The notes under the pieces are model-generated. The model searched no databases. It saw nothing but the letters and a program-made list of their open reading frames with translations, and had not been told where the DNA came from. Made by a program: the position numbers and the translations under genes. Shown one piece after another: positions 8,650 through 17,217 of a DNA stretch of 64,000 bases; positions within the stretch are counted from its first letter, which is position 1, and the number at the start of each line of letters is the position of its first letter. This stretch comes from a bacterium (lineage in GTDB: Bacteria; Oederibacteriota; CAKKQC01), in assembly GCA_919901855.1 (NCBI GenBank), contig CAKKQC010000002.1, positions 1 to 64,000 on the forward strand. The letters are read 5' to 3'.

Positions 8650-11094
8650 GTGAATGCCGTGCCGTACCCCCTGCTCGCGGGGATCGTCTGGGTCCTGTGG
8701 GCCGCCGCGCAGGCGGCCCGGGGCGGGGCGGAATGGGGGACGGCCCTCCGGGCGTGGAGCGCGGTGCCGTGGGGGCAGGTGTTCACCCCCGGCCTCCTGG
8801 TGGCGCCCTTGCGGCATGCGGCCCTGATCGCGGCGGCCCTCGTGGCGGCGTTCGTGTTCGCGGGGGTGGGCGCGCCGCTTCGCGACTGGTTCGACCCGCC
8901 GGCGCCGCGGACCCGGGACCGCGCGCTCCAGGAGCGGGCGCTCGAGCGGCGGGCACTCGCGGTCTTGTTCGGCTTCTCGCTGGCGGGCGCCGGCCTGCTG
9001 GCGCTCGCGCTCGCGGGGCTCTGCTACTCCGGGTTCCTGGTGGCGGGCGCCGTCGCCGGGCTCCTCCTGCCGGGGACCCGAGACCTTGCGGCCTCAGCCG
9101 GCCGTGCGGCCTCAGCCGGCCGGGCGGGCGCGCTCGGGTGCGCGGCGGGCGGGGCGCGAGGGCGTCTCGCGCCGGCCGGCCGGGGCTGGTTGGCGGTCGC
9201 GCTCGGCCCCGGGGCCGTGGTCCTCCTGCTCGCGTTGGTGCCCGACATGCACGTGGACACCTACACGTACCACCTCGCGATTCCCGAACAGCTCCTCCGG
9301 GTGCACCGGTTCACGGCGGAGGGGACGAGCCTGGCGCACCAGTGTCCGCTGACGGCGGAGCTCGTCTACCTGGCGGCGGTCGCGACCGGCCGGGACGCGC
9401 TGGCCCACTGGCTCCAGCTCGTTCCATTCGCGGCCGGCGCGGCGCTGCTCGTCGCGTGGGCCGCCGCCGCCGGGGGCCGGACGGCGGGATGGCTCGCCCT
9501 CGTGCTGGTCGCGACGTACGGCGAGACGGGGCGGCAGGCATTGGTGGCCAAGAACGACCTCGCCGCGGCCGGCTACGTGCTGGCGGGCGCCGTGCTCCTG
9601 GCGCGCGGCCGCACGGCGCCGGGGCTCGTCCTGTTCGGGTGCGGCGCCGGAGTGAAGTTCAACGCCATGATCCTGGCCGCCGTCGCCGCGGTCCTCGTGA
9701 TCCCGCGGCGCGGCGTCCTCCGCGCGCTCGCCTGCGCGGCCCTGCCCGTGGCGCCGTGGCTGGTCAAGAGCTGGCTCATGGTCGGGGACCCGCTCTGGCC
9801 GGTCCTCGCGCGCTGGTGGCCGGGGGCCCTCACGGACGCGGCCTCCCAACGGGCGGTCGAGGTGATGCGGGGCGTCCCGCGTCCCAACCTCCCCGCGGAC
9901 GTCGCGACGATACTGGGCTCGTCCCACCCCCTGCTCCTCGCCCTCCTCCCGTGGGCGTTGGCGGCGGCCTGGCGCGGCGGCGCCGGACGGCGGTGGCTGG
10001 CCGCCTTCTCGGTACTCGGCGTGGCCGTGCTCGCGGCGACCGTGCCGTCCGAATGGGAACGGCTGGCGTTGCCGGCGATCCTGGCCTGGGGGGCCCTGGC
10101 GGCCGTCGCCGCCGTCCGGGCCCGGCTCTGGCCGGTCCCTTCCGGGGTCCGCCGCGCACTCCTGGCGGCCGTCGTTGTCGCCTGCTGGGTCCCTGTCGGG
10201 GCCGTCGTGGCTACGAGTACGGACGCGAGGACGGCGGCGGCGTGGCTCGCGGGGTCGCTGTCCCCGGAGGCGCACCGGGCCCTGCGGCTGACGACGTACG
10301 AGGAGACCGCGGCGGCTCTGCGCGCCCTGCCGGACGTCCGGCGTCTCCTCCTCATCGGCGAGATCCGTACGTACCGGCTCCCGGGTCGGGCCCTGTCGGA
10401 ACGGTGCTGGGGCCGGACTTGGGGCTGGGTGCTGGCGGGGGAGCGCGCCACGCCGGGGCGAATGCGCGTGGCGATGCGTCAGATGAACGTCAGGCACCTG
10501 GTCTACAACTTCGTGACCGAGGGCTTCCCGCACGCGTCCGCGGAGCCGTTCACTTGGGGAGACGCCCGGCTTGCGCGCTGGCGGACGTTCGTGGCCCGGG
10601 ACCTCGAGATCGTGATCCGGCCCCGGCACGTGGATCACGAGAACGGCGGGTTCTGCGTCTACGCGCTCCGGTTGCCGCCGCTGGCCGCCGATCCCGCGTA
10701 CCTCGAGTACCTGCCCGGCCTCGCCAGCCTCTACGGGACCGTCGTGACGCACGGGCTGACCGGGGACGCGAAGGGGTGGATCCTGGCCGCGCTCGCACTC
10801 GCCGCGCGCCTGCCGAACGTGGACTTCGTCGGCGATCTCGTCGGGGGCGGGTATGCCGCCATGCACCGCTGGCCGGAGGCGTACCGGTGGTATGCGCCGG
10901 GCATCCGGCACGGTACGGTCGACGACCAGAACTGGTGGGACACGGCGCTGGCCGCGGGGGCGCTGGGCCGGTTCGACGAATCCTACCGGTGCTTCATCCG
11001 GGCGGTCGAGATCTCGCCCTACCTGGCCCCCGCCGCCGAGCAGGCCCTGGGGGAGCTCCACCGGGCCGCCGCCCAGGACAGCCGCTATCGCTGA
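8650..11094 (+). CDS. GT-C-like polytopic membrane protein with C-terminal TPR-like region (paralogue 2)
   Basis: The protein is 814 residues. Hydrophobic segments run through about residue 510, followed by a soluble region. Family signatures are VDTYTYHLAIPEQLL in the first large loop, AKNDLAAAGYVLAGAVLLARG, PWLVKSWLMVGDPLWPVL, and MRVAMRQMNVRHLVYNF after the membrane part. The C-terminus ends in a TPR-like pair of helices (YRCFIRAVEISPYLAPAAEQALGELHRA). A micro-duplication in residues of about 145-158 (AASAGRAASAGRAG) reflects a short DNA repeat. The start is GTG at 8650. Its role is presumably lipid-linked sugar transfer outside the membrane; substrate unknown. Confidence 0.65.
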   Translation: MNAVPYPLLAGIVWVLWAAAQAARGGAEWGTALRAWSAVPWGQVFTPGLLVAPLRHAALIAAALVAAFVFAGVGAPLRDWFDPPAPRTRDRALQERALERRALAVLFGFSLAGAGLLALALAGLCYSGFLVAGAVAGLLLPGTRDLAASAGRAASAGRAGALGCAAGGARGRLAPAGRGWLAVALGPGAVVLLLALVPDMHVDTYTYHLAIPEQLLRVHRFTAEGTSLAHQCPLTAELVYLAAVATGRDALAHWLQLVPFAAGAALLVAWAAAAGGRTAGWLALVLVATYGETGRQALVAKNDLAAAGYVLAGAVLLARGRTAPGLVLFGCGAGVKFNAMILAAVAAVLVIPRRGVLRALACAALPVAPWLVKSWLMVGDPLWPVLARWWPGALTDAASQRAVEVMRGVPRPNLPADVATILGSSHPLLLALLPWALAAAWRGGAGRRWLAAFSVLGVAVLAATVPSEWERLALPAILAWGALAAVAAVRARLWPVPSGVRRALLAAVVVACWVPVGAVVATSTDARTAAAWLAGSLSPEAHRALRLTTYEETAAALRALPDVRRLLLIGEIRTYRLPGRALSERCWGRTWGWVLAGERATPGRMRVAMRQMNVRHLVYNFVTEGFPHASAEPFTWGDARLARWRTFVARDLEIVIRPRHVDHENGGFCVYALRLPPLAADPAYLEYLPGLASLYGTVVTHGLTGDAKGWILAALALAARLPNVDFVGDLVGGGYAAMHRWPEAYRWYAPGIRHGTVDDQNWWDTALAAGALGRFDESYRCFIRAVEISPYLAPAAEQALGELHRAAAQDSRYR

Positions 11095-11139
11095 TAGTGG
11101 CGGCCACGGGGCAGGGACCTTCCCTCCCGGGTCGGGTGT

Positions 11140-11145
11140 TAGCAT
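11140..11145 (+). promoter_or_regulatory. -10 box (TAGCAT), near-leaderless
   Basis: TAGCAT ends 9 nt before the ATG at 11155. There is no Shine-Dalgarno sequence in between and no convincing -35. Confidence 0.45.
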
Positions 11146-11154
11146 ATTGGGAAC

Positions 11155-11943
11155 ATGACTACCGCGACGCTCGGACGCGTGACGCTTTCCCGGTTTCTCC
11201 TCGGGAGCAACCCCTTCAGCGGATTCTCACACCAGGGCCACGAGCGCGACTCCGCCATGGTCCGGCACTACACGACCGCCCATATCAAGGAGGTCCTGTT
11301 CGAGGCCGAGCGGCTCGGGATCACGGGGGTCGTGGCGCGGACGGATCACCACGTGATGCGGGTCCTCCGCGAGTACTGGGACGAGGGCGGCAAGCTGAAC
11401 TGGTCCGCCCAGACCTGTCCCGGCGTCGGACCGACGGAGATGTGCGTGCGCGAGGCGGTGTCGGGCGGCGCGAAATCATGCCACATTCACGGCGGGGTCA
11501 TGGACCACCTGGTCGCCACGGGACAGACGGACGAGGTGAAGCGCGGGATCGACCTCCTCCGCGAGCACGGTCTTGCGGCCGGGATCGCGGGCCACAACGT
11601 CCGCGTCTTCGAGTGGGCGGAGAAGAACCTGGACGTCGACTACTACATGTGCTGCTACTACAACCCATCGCCGCGCGAGGACGCGCCCGAGCACGTGCAT
11701 GGGGCGACCGAGCAGTACCGCGAGTCGGACCGGAAGGCGATGACCGACCTGATCCGCACCCTCAAGAAGCCCGTGATCCATTACAAGATCCTGGCGGCGG
11801 GACGGAACGACCCGGAAGAGGCGTTCGCGTTCGCGGCGAAGGTCATGCGGGCGAGCGACTTCGTCTGCGTCGGCGTTTACGCCAAGGACGACCCCGCCAT
11901 GCTCCGGAAGGACGTCGAGCTCTTCGACCGCCTCGTCAAGTAG
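11155..11943 (+). CDS. Conserved TIM-barrel-like protein of unknown function
   Basis: This soluble protein of 262 residues begins with VTLSRFLLGSNPFSGFSHQG, then alternating strand-helix sequence compatible with a TIM barrel (ITGVVARTDHHVMRVLREY, GAKSCHIHGGVMDHL, YYMCCYYNPSPRED, KKPVIHYKILAAGRN, SDFVCVGVYAKDDP). Clustered His residues (TDHHV, CHIHGG, HYK) could bind a metal or a phosphate sugar. The overall feel is of an aldo-keto-reductase or sugar-isomerase-type barrel, but I do not recognise a characterised family. It has its own near-leaderless promoter and ends convergently, overlapping the deacetylase gene by 8 nt. Confidence 0.6.
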   Translation: MTTATLGRVTLSRFLLGSNPFSGFSHQGHERDSAMVRHYTTAHIKEVLFEAERLGITGVVARTDHHVMRVLREYWDEGGKLNWSAQTCPGVGPTEMCVREAVSGGAKSCHIHGGVMDHLVATGQTDEVKRGIDLLREHGLAAGIAGHNVRVFEWAEKNLDVDYYMCCYYNPSPREDAPEHVHGATEQYRESDRKAMTDLIRTLKKPVIHYKILAAGRNDPEEAFAFAAKVMRASDFVCVGVYAKDDPAMLRKDVELFDRLVK

Positions 11944-13126
11944 GCGCCCCTGAACGTCCACGCCACCAGGCCTCGACGTCGCGCGGGAGCGCCCGCCAGG
12001 CGTCCGGGTCGGCCGCGACCGCCTCCACGAGCTTCCCGTATGCCTTCAGCGCGCCGGGGGTGACCGAGATCCACGATTCGGGATGCGTGAGCGCGAGCGC
12101 CATCCCGGCACGGGACCGGATCCAGCCGAGCTTCCCGGCCTGAACAGTGGCGATGCGTTCGGCGTCGTCGCCGTACAGGCACCGGATCGAGAGGTCGTCG
12201 GGAATCGTGACCGGCAGCTCGAGGAGCCGGCCGTGGAAGAACGGGAAGACGGTGCAGCACCCCTGGCGCCCGGGCGCGCCGAACAGCTCGGCGGCCGTGT
12301 CGCGCGCCGAGGAGTCGTACCCGAAGACGTCCTCGAGCCCCGCGAGCAGGCCGGGTGTCCTCAGGAAGTTCGGGCTCCGGAATCCGCGGGGGGCGAAGGC
12401 GCCGAGCGAGAGGGCGGCCGCGGCGGCCTCCCGCCGGATCCGCTCCGTCGGGCGGAACGCGAACCGGTAATCGTGCCGCGGCCCGTGCCAGGCGATCTCG
12501 TGGCCGCGGGCGGCGAGTGTCTCGAGCGCCCGGAAAGCGGCCGGCAGGTGCTCGGAACACACGTGCCACGAGGACCGCAGGCCGTGGGCCTCCTCGATCT
12601 CGGCGAGAGCCTTCCAGCGGTCGTGGCGGAACGCGTCGAGGCTGTCGAAGTCGTGCGACAGTACGGCCGCCCACGTGTGGCCGCCGGGCCACAGTGGCTC
12701 GGGCGATCTCCGCCGCCCGGACGCGGCTTCCGCCGCCCGGACGATCGTGCGGATGTCCTCGACGAGCGACTCCACGGGCCACCCGGGAAACCCCTCCGCC
12801 CGGAGCCGGGGGGCGACCGACGCGCGCAGGAGCGCCTCGCGAACGGCCGACGGAATCCAGCCGGACGGAACGGCAAGCCGCGAGTGCCAGGGACGTCCGG
12901 CGGGGACATAGGCTTCGGTCACGAGCCGCTGGACCGAGGCCTCGGGGTCCCAGGCGAGCCGGACGACGCCGGGCTCCGGCTGCGTGAAGGGGATCGCGAC
13001 CGTTTCCGGGGTCGCGAGCACGCCGGGCTCGATGTATACGCCGGGCCCCGCGGGGGACCCCGTCCACGGCCGAAGTGTTATCGGTTCCGCCGGGAAATGG
13101 AAACCGCGAACGAGGGACGGGGACAC
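11936..13126 (-). CDS. Polysaccharide deacetylase (NodB/CE4-like)
   Basis: The protein is 396 residues from GTG 13126. Longer in-frame starts would overlap the methyltransferase gene with unprotein-like Arg/Pro sequence. NodB-type motifs are present: SHDFDS near residue 158 (catalytic Asp motif), HEIAWHGPRHDYRF (the His-x3-His metal pair) and RGFRSPNFL (motif 3 Arg). The region before the motifs, about 150 residues, is a lineage-specific extension. CE4 enzymes remove N- or O-acetyl groups from polysaccharides, and the absence of a signal peptide suggests cytoplasmic or lipid-linked glycan substrates. It lies 12 nt downstream of a methyltransferase, so probably in one operon, and is convergent with the TIM-barrel gene. 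Confidence 0.75.
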   Translation of the reverse strand: MSPSLVRGFHFPAEPITLRPWTGSPAGPGVYIEPGVLATPETVAIPFTQPEPGVVRLAWDPEASVQRLVTEAYVPAGRPWHSRLAVPSGWIPSAVREALLRASVAPRLRAEGFPGWPVESLVEDIRTIVRAAEAASGRRRSPEPLWPGGHTWAAVLSHDFDSLDAFRHDRWKALAEIEEAHGLRSSWHVCSEHLPAAFRALETLAARGHEIAWHGPRHDYRFAFRPTERIRREAAAAALSLGAFAPRGFRSPNFLRTPGLLAGLEDVFGYDSSARDTAAELFGAPGRQGCCTVFPFFHGRLLELPVTIPDDLSIRCLYGDDAERIATVQAGKLGWIRSRAGMALALTHPESWISVTPGALKAYGKLVEAVAADPDAWRALPRDVEAWWRGRSGAPT

Positions 13127-13137
13127 GGTCGCGGCGC

Positions 13138-14001
13138 TCAGGGCGCCACCGCCGCGATCCCGATGCGCATCGCGCACCGGCGGACGAGCGGGATGCGGGA
13201 GAGCAGGCGGTCGGCGGGCGCCATCCAGCGGCGCACGGCGGTTTCCTCGAACCGGTGCGGGACCCAGTTGAACTCGAACGCCTCCGTGATCCGGAATCCG
13301 GCGGCGCGAATCCGCCGGTTCCACCCCCAGGGCGTGCTCTCGAGGAGCTGGCCGGTCCAGAGGCGGGCCTTGCGCCACTCCCGGAGGCCGAGCAGGAGGT
13401 AGGGGAAATGAAGCAGGTAGTTCATGTCGATCAGGAGGAGCCGCCCGCCGGGCTTGAGGACCCGCCGGGTCTCGCCCAGCGCGGCGTCCTTGTCGACGCA
13501 GTAGGACAGCGCGTTCATCGCTACGACGGCGTCAAAGACGCCGTCCCGGAAGGGGAGCCGTTCGGCGTCGGCGACGACGCCCGCCTCCAGGCGGCCGTGC
13601 TCCCGCGCCCACCGCAGCATGCCGGGTGCGATGTCGGAGGCGATCACGCGGCCCGCCATCCGGCGAAGCTCCACGGTCAGCTTCCCCGTGCCCGCCCCGA
13701 TCTCGAGGACGGTGTCCCGGGGGCCGAGGTGGCGGGCGAGAAACGGGACGTACTTCTCCCTGATCGACCAGGCGCCCCCGGGGTGGCCGATCCCGTGCGA
13801 CGCTTCGTAGCCGGGGGCGGCGGCGTCGTAGTAGGCGGCGATCCTGGTCCGGGTCGCGCCGGGCCCGGGTAGCGTCAGGACGGGGAATCCCGCGGCGACC
13901 TCGTAGGTCGCCGCGCATGCCGGACAGGCGAATGAACTCCCCTCGTCAAGATCGGCCGAGCCGCACCGCGGGCACCGGAGCAGTCCGGCGAATACGCTCA
14001 C
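13138..14001 (-). CDS. Class I SAM-dependent methyltransferase with N-terminal Trm112-like zinc ribbon
   Basis: The protein is 287 residues. The N-terminus MSVFAGLLRCPRCGSADL plus FACPACAATYEV gives two CxxC pairs, a Trm112-like zinc ribbon. Then VLEIGAGTGKLTVEL (SAM motif I), IASDIAPGMLRWARE (motif II), FDAVVAMNALSYC (motif IV) and RRVLKPGGRLLLIDM (post-motif) follow, as in UbiE/Methyltransf_11 enzymes. The substrate is unknown. The gene is directly upstream of the polysaccharide deacetylase on the same strand, suggesting a small-molecule or glycan-lipid target. Confidence 0.8.
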   Translation of the reverse strand: MSVFAGLLRCPRCGSADLDEGSSFACPACAATYEVAAGFPVLTLPGPGATRTRIAAYYDAAAPGYEASHGIGHPGGAWSIREKYVPFLARHLGPRDTVLEIGAGTGKLTVELRRMAGRVIASDIAPGMLRWAREHGRLEAGVVADAERLPFRDGVFDAVVAMNALSYCVDKDAALGETRRVLKPGGRLLLIDMNYLLHFPYLLLGLREWRKARLWTGQLLESTPWGWNRRIRAAGFRITEAFEFNWVPHRFEETAVRRWMAPADRLLSRIPLVRRCAMRIGIAAVAP

Positions 14002-14053
14002 GCTCCTGGCCGCCGCGGACGAGCGGGACGGTTCGCGGGCCCGTCGCCGGGCC

Positions 14054-14386
14054 CTAGAGGCACTCCAGTTCCGTGACCGTGAAGTCGGGCTTGTAGGTCA
14101 CGCGGATCCGGGCCTTGGCCGCGCGGGCGCCGAGCAGCAGCGTGATGGCGGCCTGGTTCGACGTGTCCAACTTGAAGGCCGACGGCGTGCCGGTCTCCGC
14201 GGGGATGATCTCGAAATAGAGCTTGCCCGCGGTCGGTCCTTCCAGCGGCAGCGTCAACACCTTGATCGGCCCCACGGCCACGGCCAGGTCCTGGGCGGTG
14301 TCGTCGGCCTGGGGGGCGCCCGTGAACACGGCCAGCGTGCCCAGCACGAGGACGGACGCGATCGCGATCCAGACGGTACGTTTCAT
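14054..14386 (-). CDS. Small exported protein of unknown function
   Basis: The protein is 110 residues and starts at ATG 14386. This start is preferred over an upstream TTG because a good GGAGGAGG ribosome site lies 4-13 nt before it. The N-terminus MKRTVWIAIASVLVLGTLAVF is a signal peptide or anchor. The rest resembles a small beta-sandwich (VLTLPLEGPTAGKLYFEI, AKARIRVTYKPDF). Function is not recognisable. A perfect TATAAT box lies 32 nt upstream (14424-14419). This gene is one of the few in the window with a clear leader and Shine-Dalgarno. Confidence 0.6.
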   Translation of the reverse strand: MKRTVWIAIASVLVLGTLAVFTGAPQADDTAQDLAVAVGPIKVLTLPLEGPTAGKLYFEIIPAETGTPSAFKLDTSNQAAITLLLGARAAKARIRVTYKPDFTVTELECL

Positions 14387-14418
14387 GGGCTCCTCCTCCA
14401 CAAGGGTCTCGAACCTCA

Positions 14419-14424
14419 ATTATA
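14419..14424 (-). promoter_or_regulatory. TATAAT -10 box of the small exported protein gene
   Basis: A perfect TATAAT on the minus strand, 32 nt before ATG 14386. The leader contains GGAGGAGG, so this is a conventional rather than leaderless start. Confidence 0.5.
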
Positions 14425-14435
14425 GGGGCTGGCCG

Positions 14436-15320
14436 TCACCGATGACGAAGCGTCAATATACCGCGGCGGGAGGCCGCGGAATCGCGGCGCAGCGCCGCGA
14501 GCAAGTCCTTGCCGAGCACGCCCGTCGCGACTTCCACCGCCGGGCCGGTCATCGTCAGCCGCCAGGCGTCGTCCAGCCCGATCGCGAGCGAGCCGCCGGG
14601 CATGGCCACCGTGACCGCGTCCCCGAGCAGGCCGAGGCGCCGGCCCGCCGCCGCCACCGCGCACGCGGACGATCCCGAGGCCTGCGTCTCGCCCGCGCCG
14701 CGTTCCCAGATGATCGCCTCGACCCGGCGCCGGGAGACGGCGTGCGCGAACTGGACGTTCGTGCGCTCGGGGAAGAGCCGGTGCCGCTCGATCAGGGGGC
14801 CCAGCCGGCGCAGGGCGCCCAAGTCGAGCCGGGGGAGGTAGAAGACCGCGTGCGGGTTGCCGACCGAGACCCCGGTGAAGATATAGGTCCGGCCGCCGAC
14901 GGCTATACGCTCCCGGACCGCCTCGCGCCGGGGCCCTCGCATCGGCAGGGCCCGGCTGTCGAACGTCGCGGTCCCCAAGTCGACCGTGAACCGGGTGCCG
15001 TTCCCGAGGACGCGCGCCCGGATCCGTCCGCCCGCGGTCTCGATCGTGTACTCGCGCCGGCCGGGCAAGCCCCACCGGTGGAGGTACCGGGCGAAGATGC
15101 GGGCGCCGTTCCCGGACTTCTGCGCCTCGCTCCCGTCGGGGTTGAAGATCCGCATCCTCGCGTCGGCGCCGCGGCCCGGCTCGTGCAGCAGGATGCCGTC
15201 GCTCCCGATCCCGAAGTGGCGGTCGCAGATGAGCCGGATTACGGGCGGGGTCAGCCGGAATCCGAGCGAACCGGCGCGCAGAACGAGGTAGTCGTTGCCG
15301 AGCCCGTGCCCCTTGAACAT
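14436..15320 (-). CDS. dapF: Diaminopimelate-epimerase-like protein with both catalytic cysteines replaced by serine
   Basis: The protein is 294 residues, near the usual DapF length. It opens MFKGHGLGNDYLVL, as DapF proteins do, and keeps both halves of the two-fold fold. Canonical DapF uses two cysteines as acid/base, in CGNG...R and in GAGE-x-x-A-C-G-T-G. Here the motifs read NPDGSEAQKSGNGAR and ERGAGETQASGSSACA, so both Cys are Ser. The pattern is symmetric and the rest of the site is intact, so it is not simple decay. It may be a Ser-type subfamily with altered activity or substrate. It would act in meso-DAP/lysine synthesis if active as a DAP epimerase. It lies just downstream of pal on the same strand. 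Confidence 0.75.
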   Translation of the reverse strand: MFKGHGLGNDYLVLRAGSLGFRLTPPVIRLICDRHFGIGSDGILLHEPGRGADARMRIFNPDGSEAQKSGNGARIFARYLHRWGLPGRREYTIETAGGRIRARVLGNGTRFTVDLGTATFDSRALPMRGPRREAVRERIAVGGRTYIFTGVSVGNPHAVFYLPRLDLGALRRLGPLIERHRLFPERTNVQFAHAVSRRRVEAIIWERGAGETQASGSSACAVAAAGRRLGLLGDAVTVAMPGGSLAIGLDDAWRLTMTGPAVEVATGVLGKDLLAALRRDSAASRRGILTLRHR

Positions 15321-15343
15321 CCAATTCCGCGGCAGACGGGGGT

Positions 15344-15835
15344 TCACTTGCGCTCGACGATCTCGACCCTCCGGTTGCGGCTCCACGCGGACTCGTCGGA
15401 CCCGATGACGGCGGGACGCGCCCGGCCATACGAGATCGGGTACATCCGCTTCTCGTCGATGCCCATCCGCTTGAGGTAGTCGCGTATCGCGTAGGCCCGC
15501 TTCCAGCCGAGGTCGATGTTGTACTCGTCCGTGCCGCGCTCGTCGCAGTGGCCCTCGATATTGACCGAGGCGTCCGCGCGCTCGAGCAGGGCATCGGCCG
15601 CGCGCTTGAGCGCGTCGCGCGCCGCGTCCGGGACTTCGGCGCGGTCGTAGGTGAAATAGATCTTGTCGAACTCGAGTGGCTTCGGGGGGGGCGGCTTCGG
15701 CGCCTCCTGGACGACCGGGGCCGGCGCGGGGGCGGGCTCGGGCGCGGGTTTCACCGGGGGCGTCGCGCACCCGGCAAGCCAGACGGCCAGGCTGCCTGTG
15801 GCAAGGGCTCGGAGCACATTCCGGAGGTGTGTCAT
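15344..15835 (-). CDS. pal: Peptidoglycan-associated lipoprotein (Pal/OmpA-family)
   Basis: The protein is 163 residues. A lipoprotein signal ends at the lipobox LAGC (Cys22). A Pro/Ala-rich linker then leads to an OmpA C-like domain: FDKIYFTYDRAEVPDAARDAL, INIEGHCDERGTDEYN-type core (VNIEGHCDERGTDEYN) and RRVEIVERK. The HCDERGTxEYN motif is the peptidoglycan (DAP)-binding site of Pal. It implies an outer membrane. No tolB or tolQR genes are visible beside it. A GGGAG ribosome site precedes the ATG, so this gene has a normal leader. Confidence 0.9.
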   Translation of the reverse strand: MTHLRNVLRALATGSLAVWLAGCATPPVKPAPEPAPAPAPVVQEAPKPPPPKPLEFDKIYFTYDRAEVPDAARDALKRAADALLERADASVNIEGHCDERGTDEYNIDLGWKRAYAIRDYLKRMGIDEKRMYPISYGRARPAVIGSDESAWSRNRRVEIVERK

Positions 15836-15891
15836 CCTGTCTCCCGCCTCCCTGCGGTCACGGACATCCTAACGCCGGGGGAGGCCGGTTT

Positions 15892-16092
15892 TCAACCGCC
15901 GCCCACGGCCTCGATGACCTCGACTTCGTCTTGCTCGGCCAGCGGGCGGGCGTTGAGGCTGGCGCGCGGCACCACGGTCGCGTTGACGGCCACGGCGACC
16001 GAGCGGGGATCGATCCCCAGGTCATCGAGCAGGCGGGCCAGGGTCAGCCCGTCCGCGATCTCGCGGATTTCCCCGTTCAGCCGGATGCGCAT
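15892..16092 (-). CDS. thiS: Thiamine biosynthesis sulfur carrier ThiS
   Basis: The protein is 66 residues, ubiquitin-like: MRIRLNGEIREIADGLTL, DPRSVAVAVNATVVPR, LAEQDEVEVIEAVGGG. The C-terminal Gly-Gly is the site adenylated by ThiF and converted to thiocarboxylate that supplies sulfur to ThiG. One extra Gly follows. Its ATG overlaps the TGA of thiO (ATGA), so the two are translationally coupled. thiG, thiF and thiH are not in the window. Confidence 0.9.
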   Translation of the reverse strand: MRIRLNGEIREIADGLTLARLLDDLGIDPRSVAVAVNATVVPRASLNARPLAEQDEVEVIEAVGGG

Positions 16093-17204
16093 CACGCGAA
16101 CCGGTCCGGCCGGAACGCGCCAAGCGGATGCGACGGCGGCTCGCCCGCCACCAGCTCGCCCGCGACCAGCGCGGTGCCCGGCGCGAGGAGAATGCCCTTC
16201 CGGAAATGCCCGGCGGTCCAGATCAGCCCTTCGCGGCGCGAGCGGCCGATCACGGGCAGCTCGTCGGGCGTGCCGGGCCGCAGGCCGACCCGGACCTCGA
16301 TGAACCTTGCGCCGGCCAGTGGAGGGAAGACCGGAGAGCCGTCCGCGAGCAGGGACGCGACCGCGCCCGCCGTCGGCGCCGTGTCGAATCCGGCATCCTC
16401 CATCGTGGCGCCGAGCAGGAGCCGGTGGTCCAGCGGGCGGGGGACGAGGTAGACGCCGCCGGCCAGCAGGACGCGGCGCGGGGGATCCGGCATCCCGAGG
16501 GCGAGGAGCTGGCCCTTCCGCGGGCGCACCGGCATGGGCTCGGGAGCCCCCGCCAGCCCGCCGGCCCAGGCGCCCGCGGCCACGATCGTGATCCCGGCAG
16601 GCTGGGGGCCCGCGTCGGTGGCGGCGCCCGCGATCCGGGCGCTGCCGCCAAGGAGCCCCGTCACGGTCACACCGCGCACGATCTCGACGCGCGCCCGCTC
16701 GAGGGAGACCAGCAGGGCCTCGCAGAGCCGCCGGGGGTCGACGTGGTGGTCGTCCTCGAGCCACAGGGCCCCCGCGAGCGACGCGGGGAGCCGCGGCTCG
16801 AGCTTCAGCCAGTCCCCGGGATTCGCGAGGAGCGTGGTGTCCGGGAACGCCACCGCTTGGGCGCGGAGATCGTCGAGCTCCGCGGCGTTCCCGGCGAGCG
16901 CGAGCGTCCCGCACTCGTCCCGTCCGGCGTCCACCCCGGTCTCGTCCCGGAGCGCCCGCACCCATTCCGGGTAGAGCCCGCCGCTGAACCGGCAGAACGC
17001 CGCCAGCGCGGGGGGCATCGGGAACGGATGGTGCATTTCGAGCATGCCGGCCGAGGCGGCGGACGCGCCGGCTCCGGGCGCGTCTCGCGAAAGGACTCGG
17101 ACGGCGAGCCCGCGCCGGGCGAGGTCCCGGGCGACCGCCAGACCGATGACGCCGGCGCCGATCACGAGGGCGTCCGGAATCCGGGTGGAGCCGTGCGTGT
17201 CCAT
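16092..17204 (-). CDS. thiO: Glycine oxidase ThiO (FAD-dependent)
   Basis: The protein is 370 residues. The N-terminal dinucleotide fold ALVIGAGVIGLAVARDLARRG binds FAD. A DAO-family body follows with GRSRREGLIWTAGHFRKGILLAPGTA near the C-terminus, typical of ThiO. The enzyme oxidises glycine to dehydroglycine for thiazole synthesis, the aerobic alternative to ThiH. It is coupled to thiS by a 4-nt overlap. A TATACT -10 box lies 13 nt upstream of the ATG at 17204. Confidence 0.88.
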   Translation of the reverse strand: MDTHGSTRIPDALVIGAGVIGLAVARDLARRGLAVRVLSRDAPGAGASAASAGMLEMHHPFPMPPALAAFCRFSGGLYPEWVRALRDETGVDAGRDECGTLALAGNAAELDDLRAQAVAFPDTTLLANPGDWLKLEPRLPASLAGALWLEDDHHVDPRRLCEALLVSLERARVEIVRGVTVTGLLGGSARIAGAATDAGPQPAGITIVAAGAWAGGLAGAPEPMPVRPRKGQLLALGMPDPPRRVLLAGGVYLVPRPLDHRLLLGATMEDAGFDTAPTAGAVASLLADGSPVFPPLAGARFIEVRVGLRPGTPDELPVIGRSRREGLIWTAGHFRKGILLAPGTALVAGELVAGEPPSHPLGAFRPDRFA

Positions 17205-17217
17205 GGTTCAGGGCTTC

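Noticed and set aside
8697-12143. An 1148-codon plus-strand frame and similar long frames overlapping real genes
   Set aside because: Composition is of shadow type (Arg, Gly, Pro, Ala only). The real genes in another frame carry recognisable motifs and overlapping start/stop signals.
14436-15320. Frameshift or assembly error as the cause of the missing DapF cysteines
   Set aside because: Both sites are clean Ser codons in otherwise intact motifs within one uninterrupted frame.
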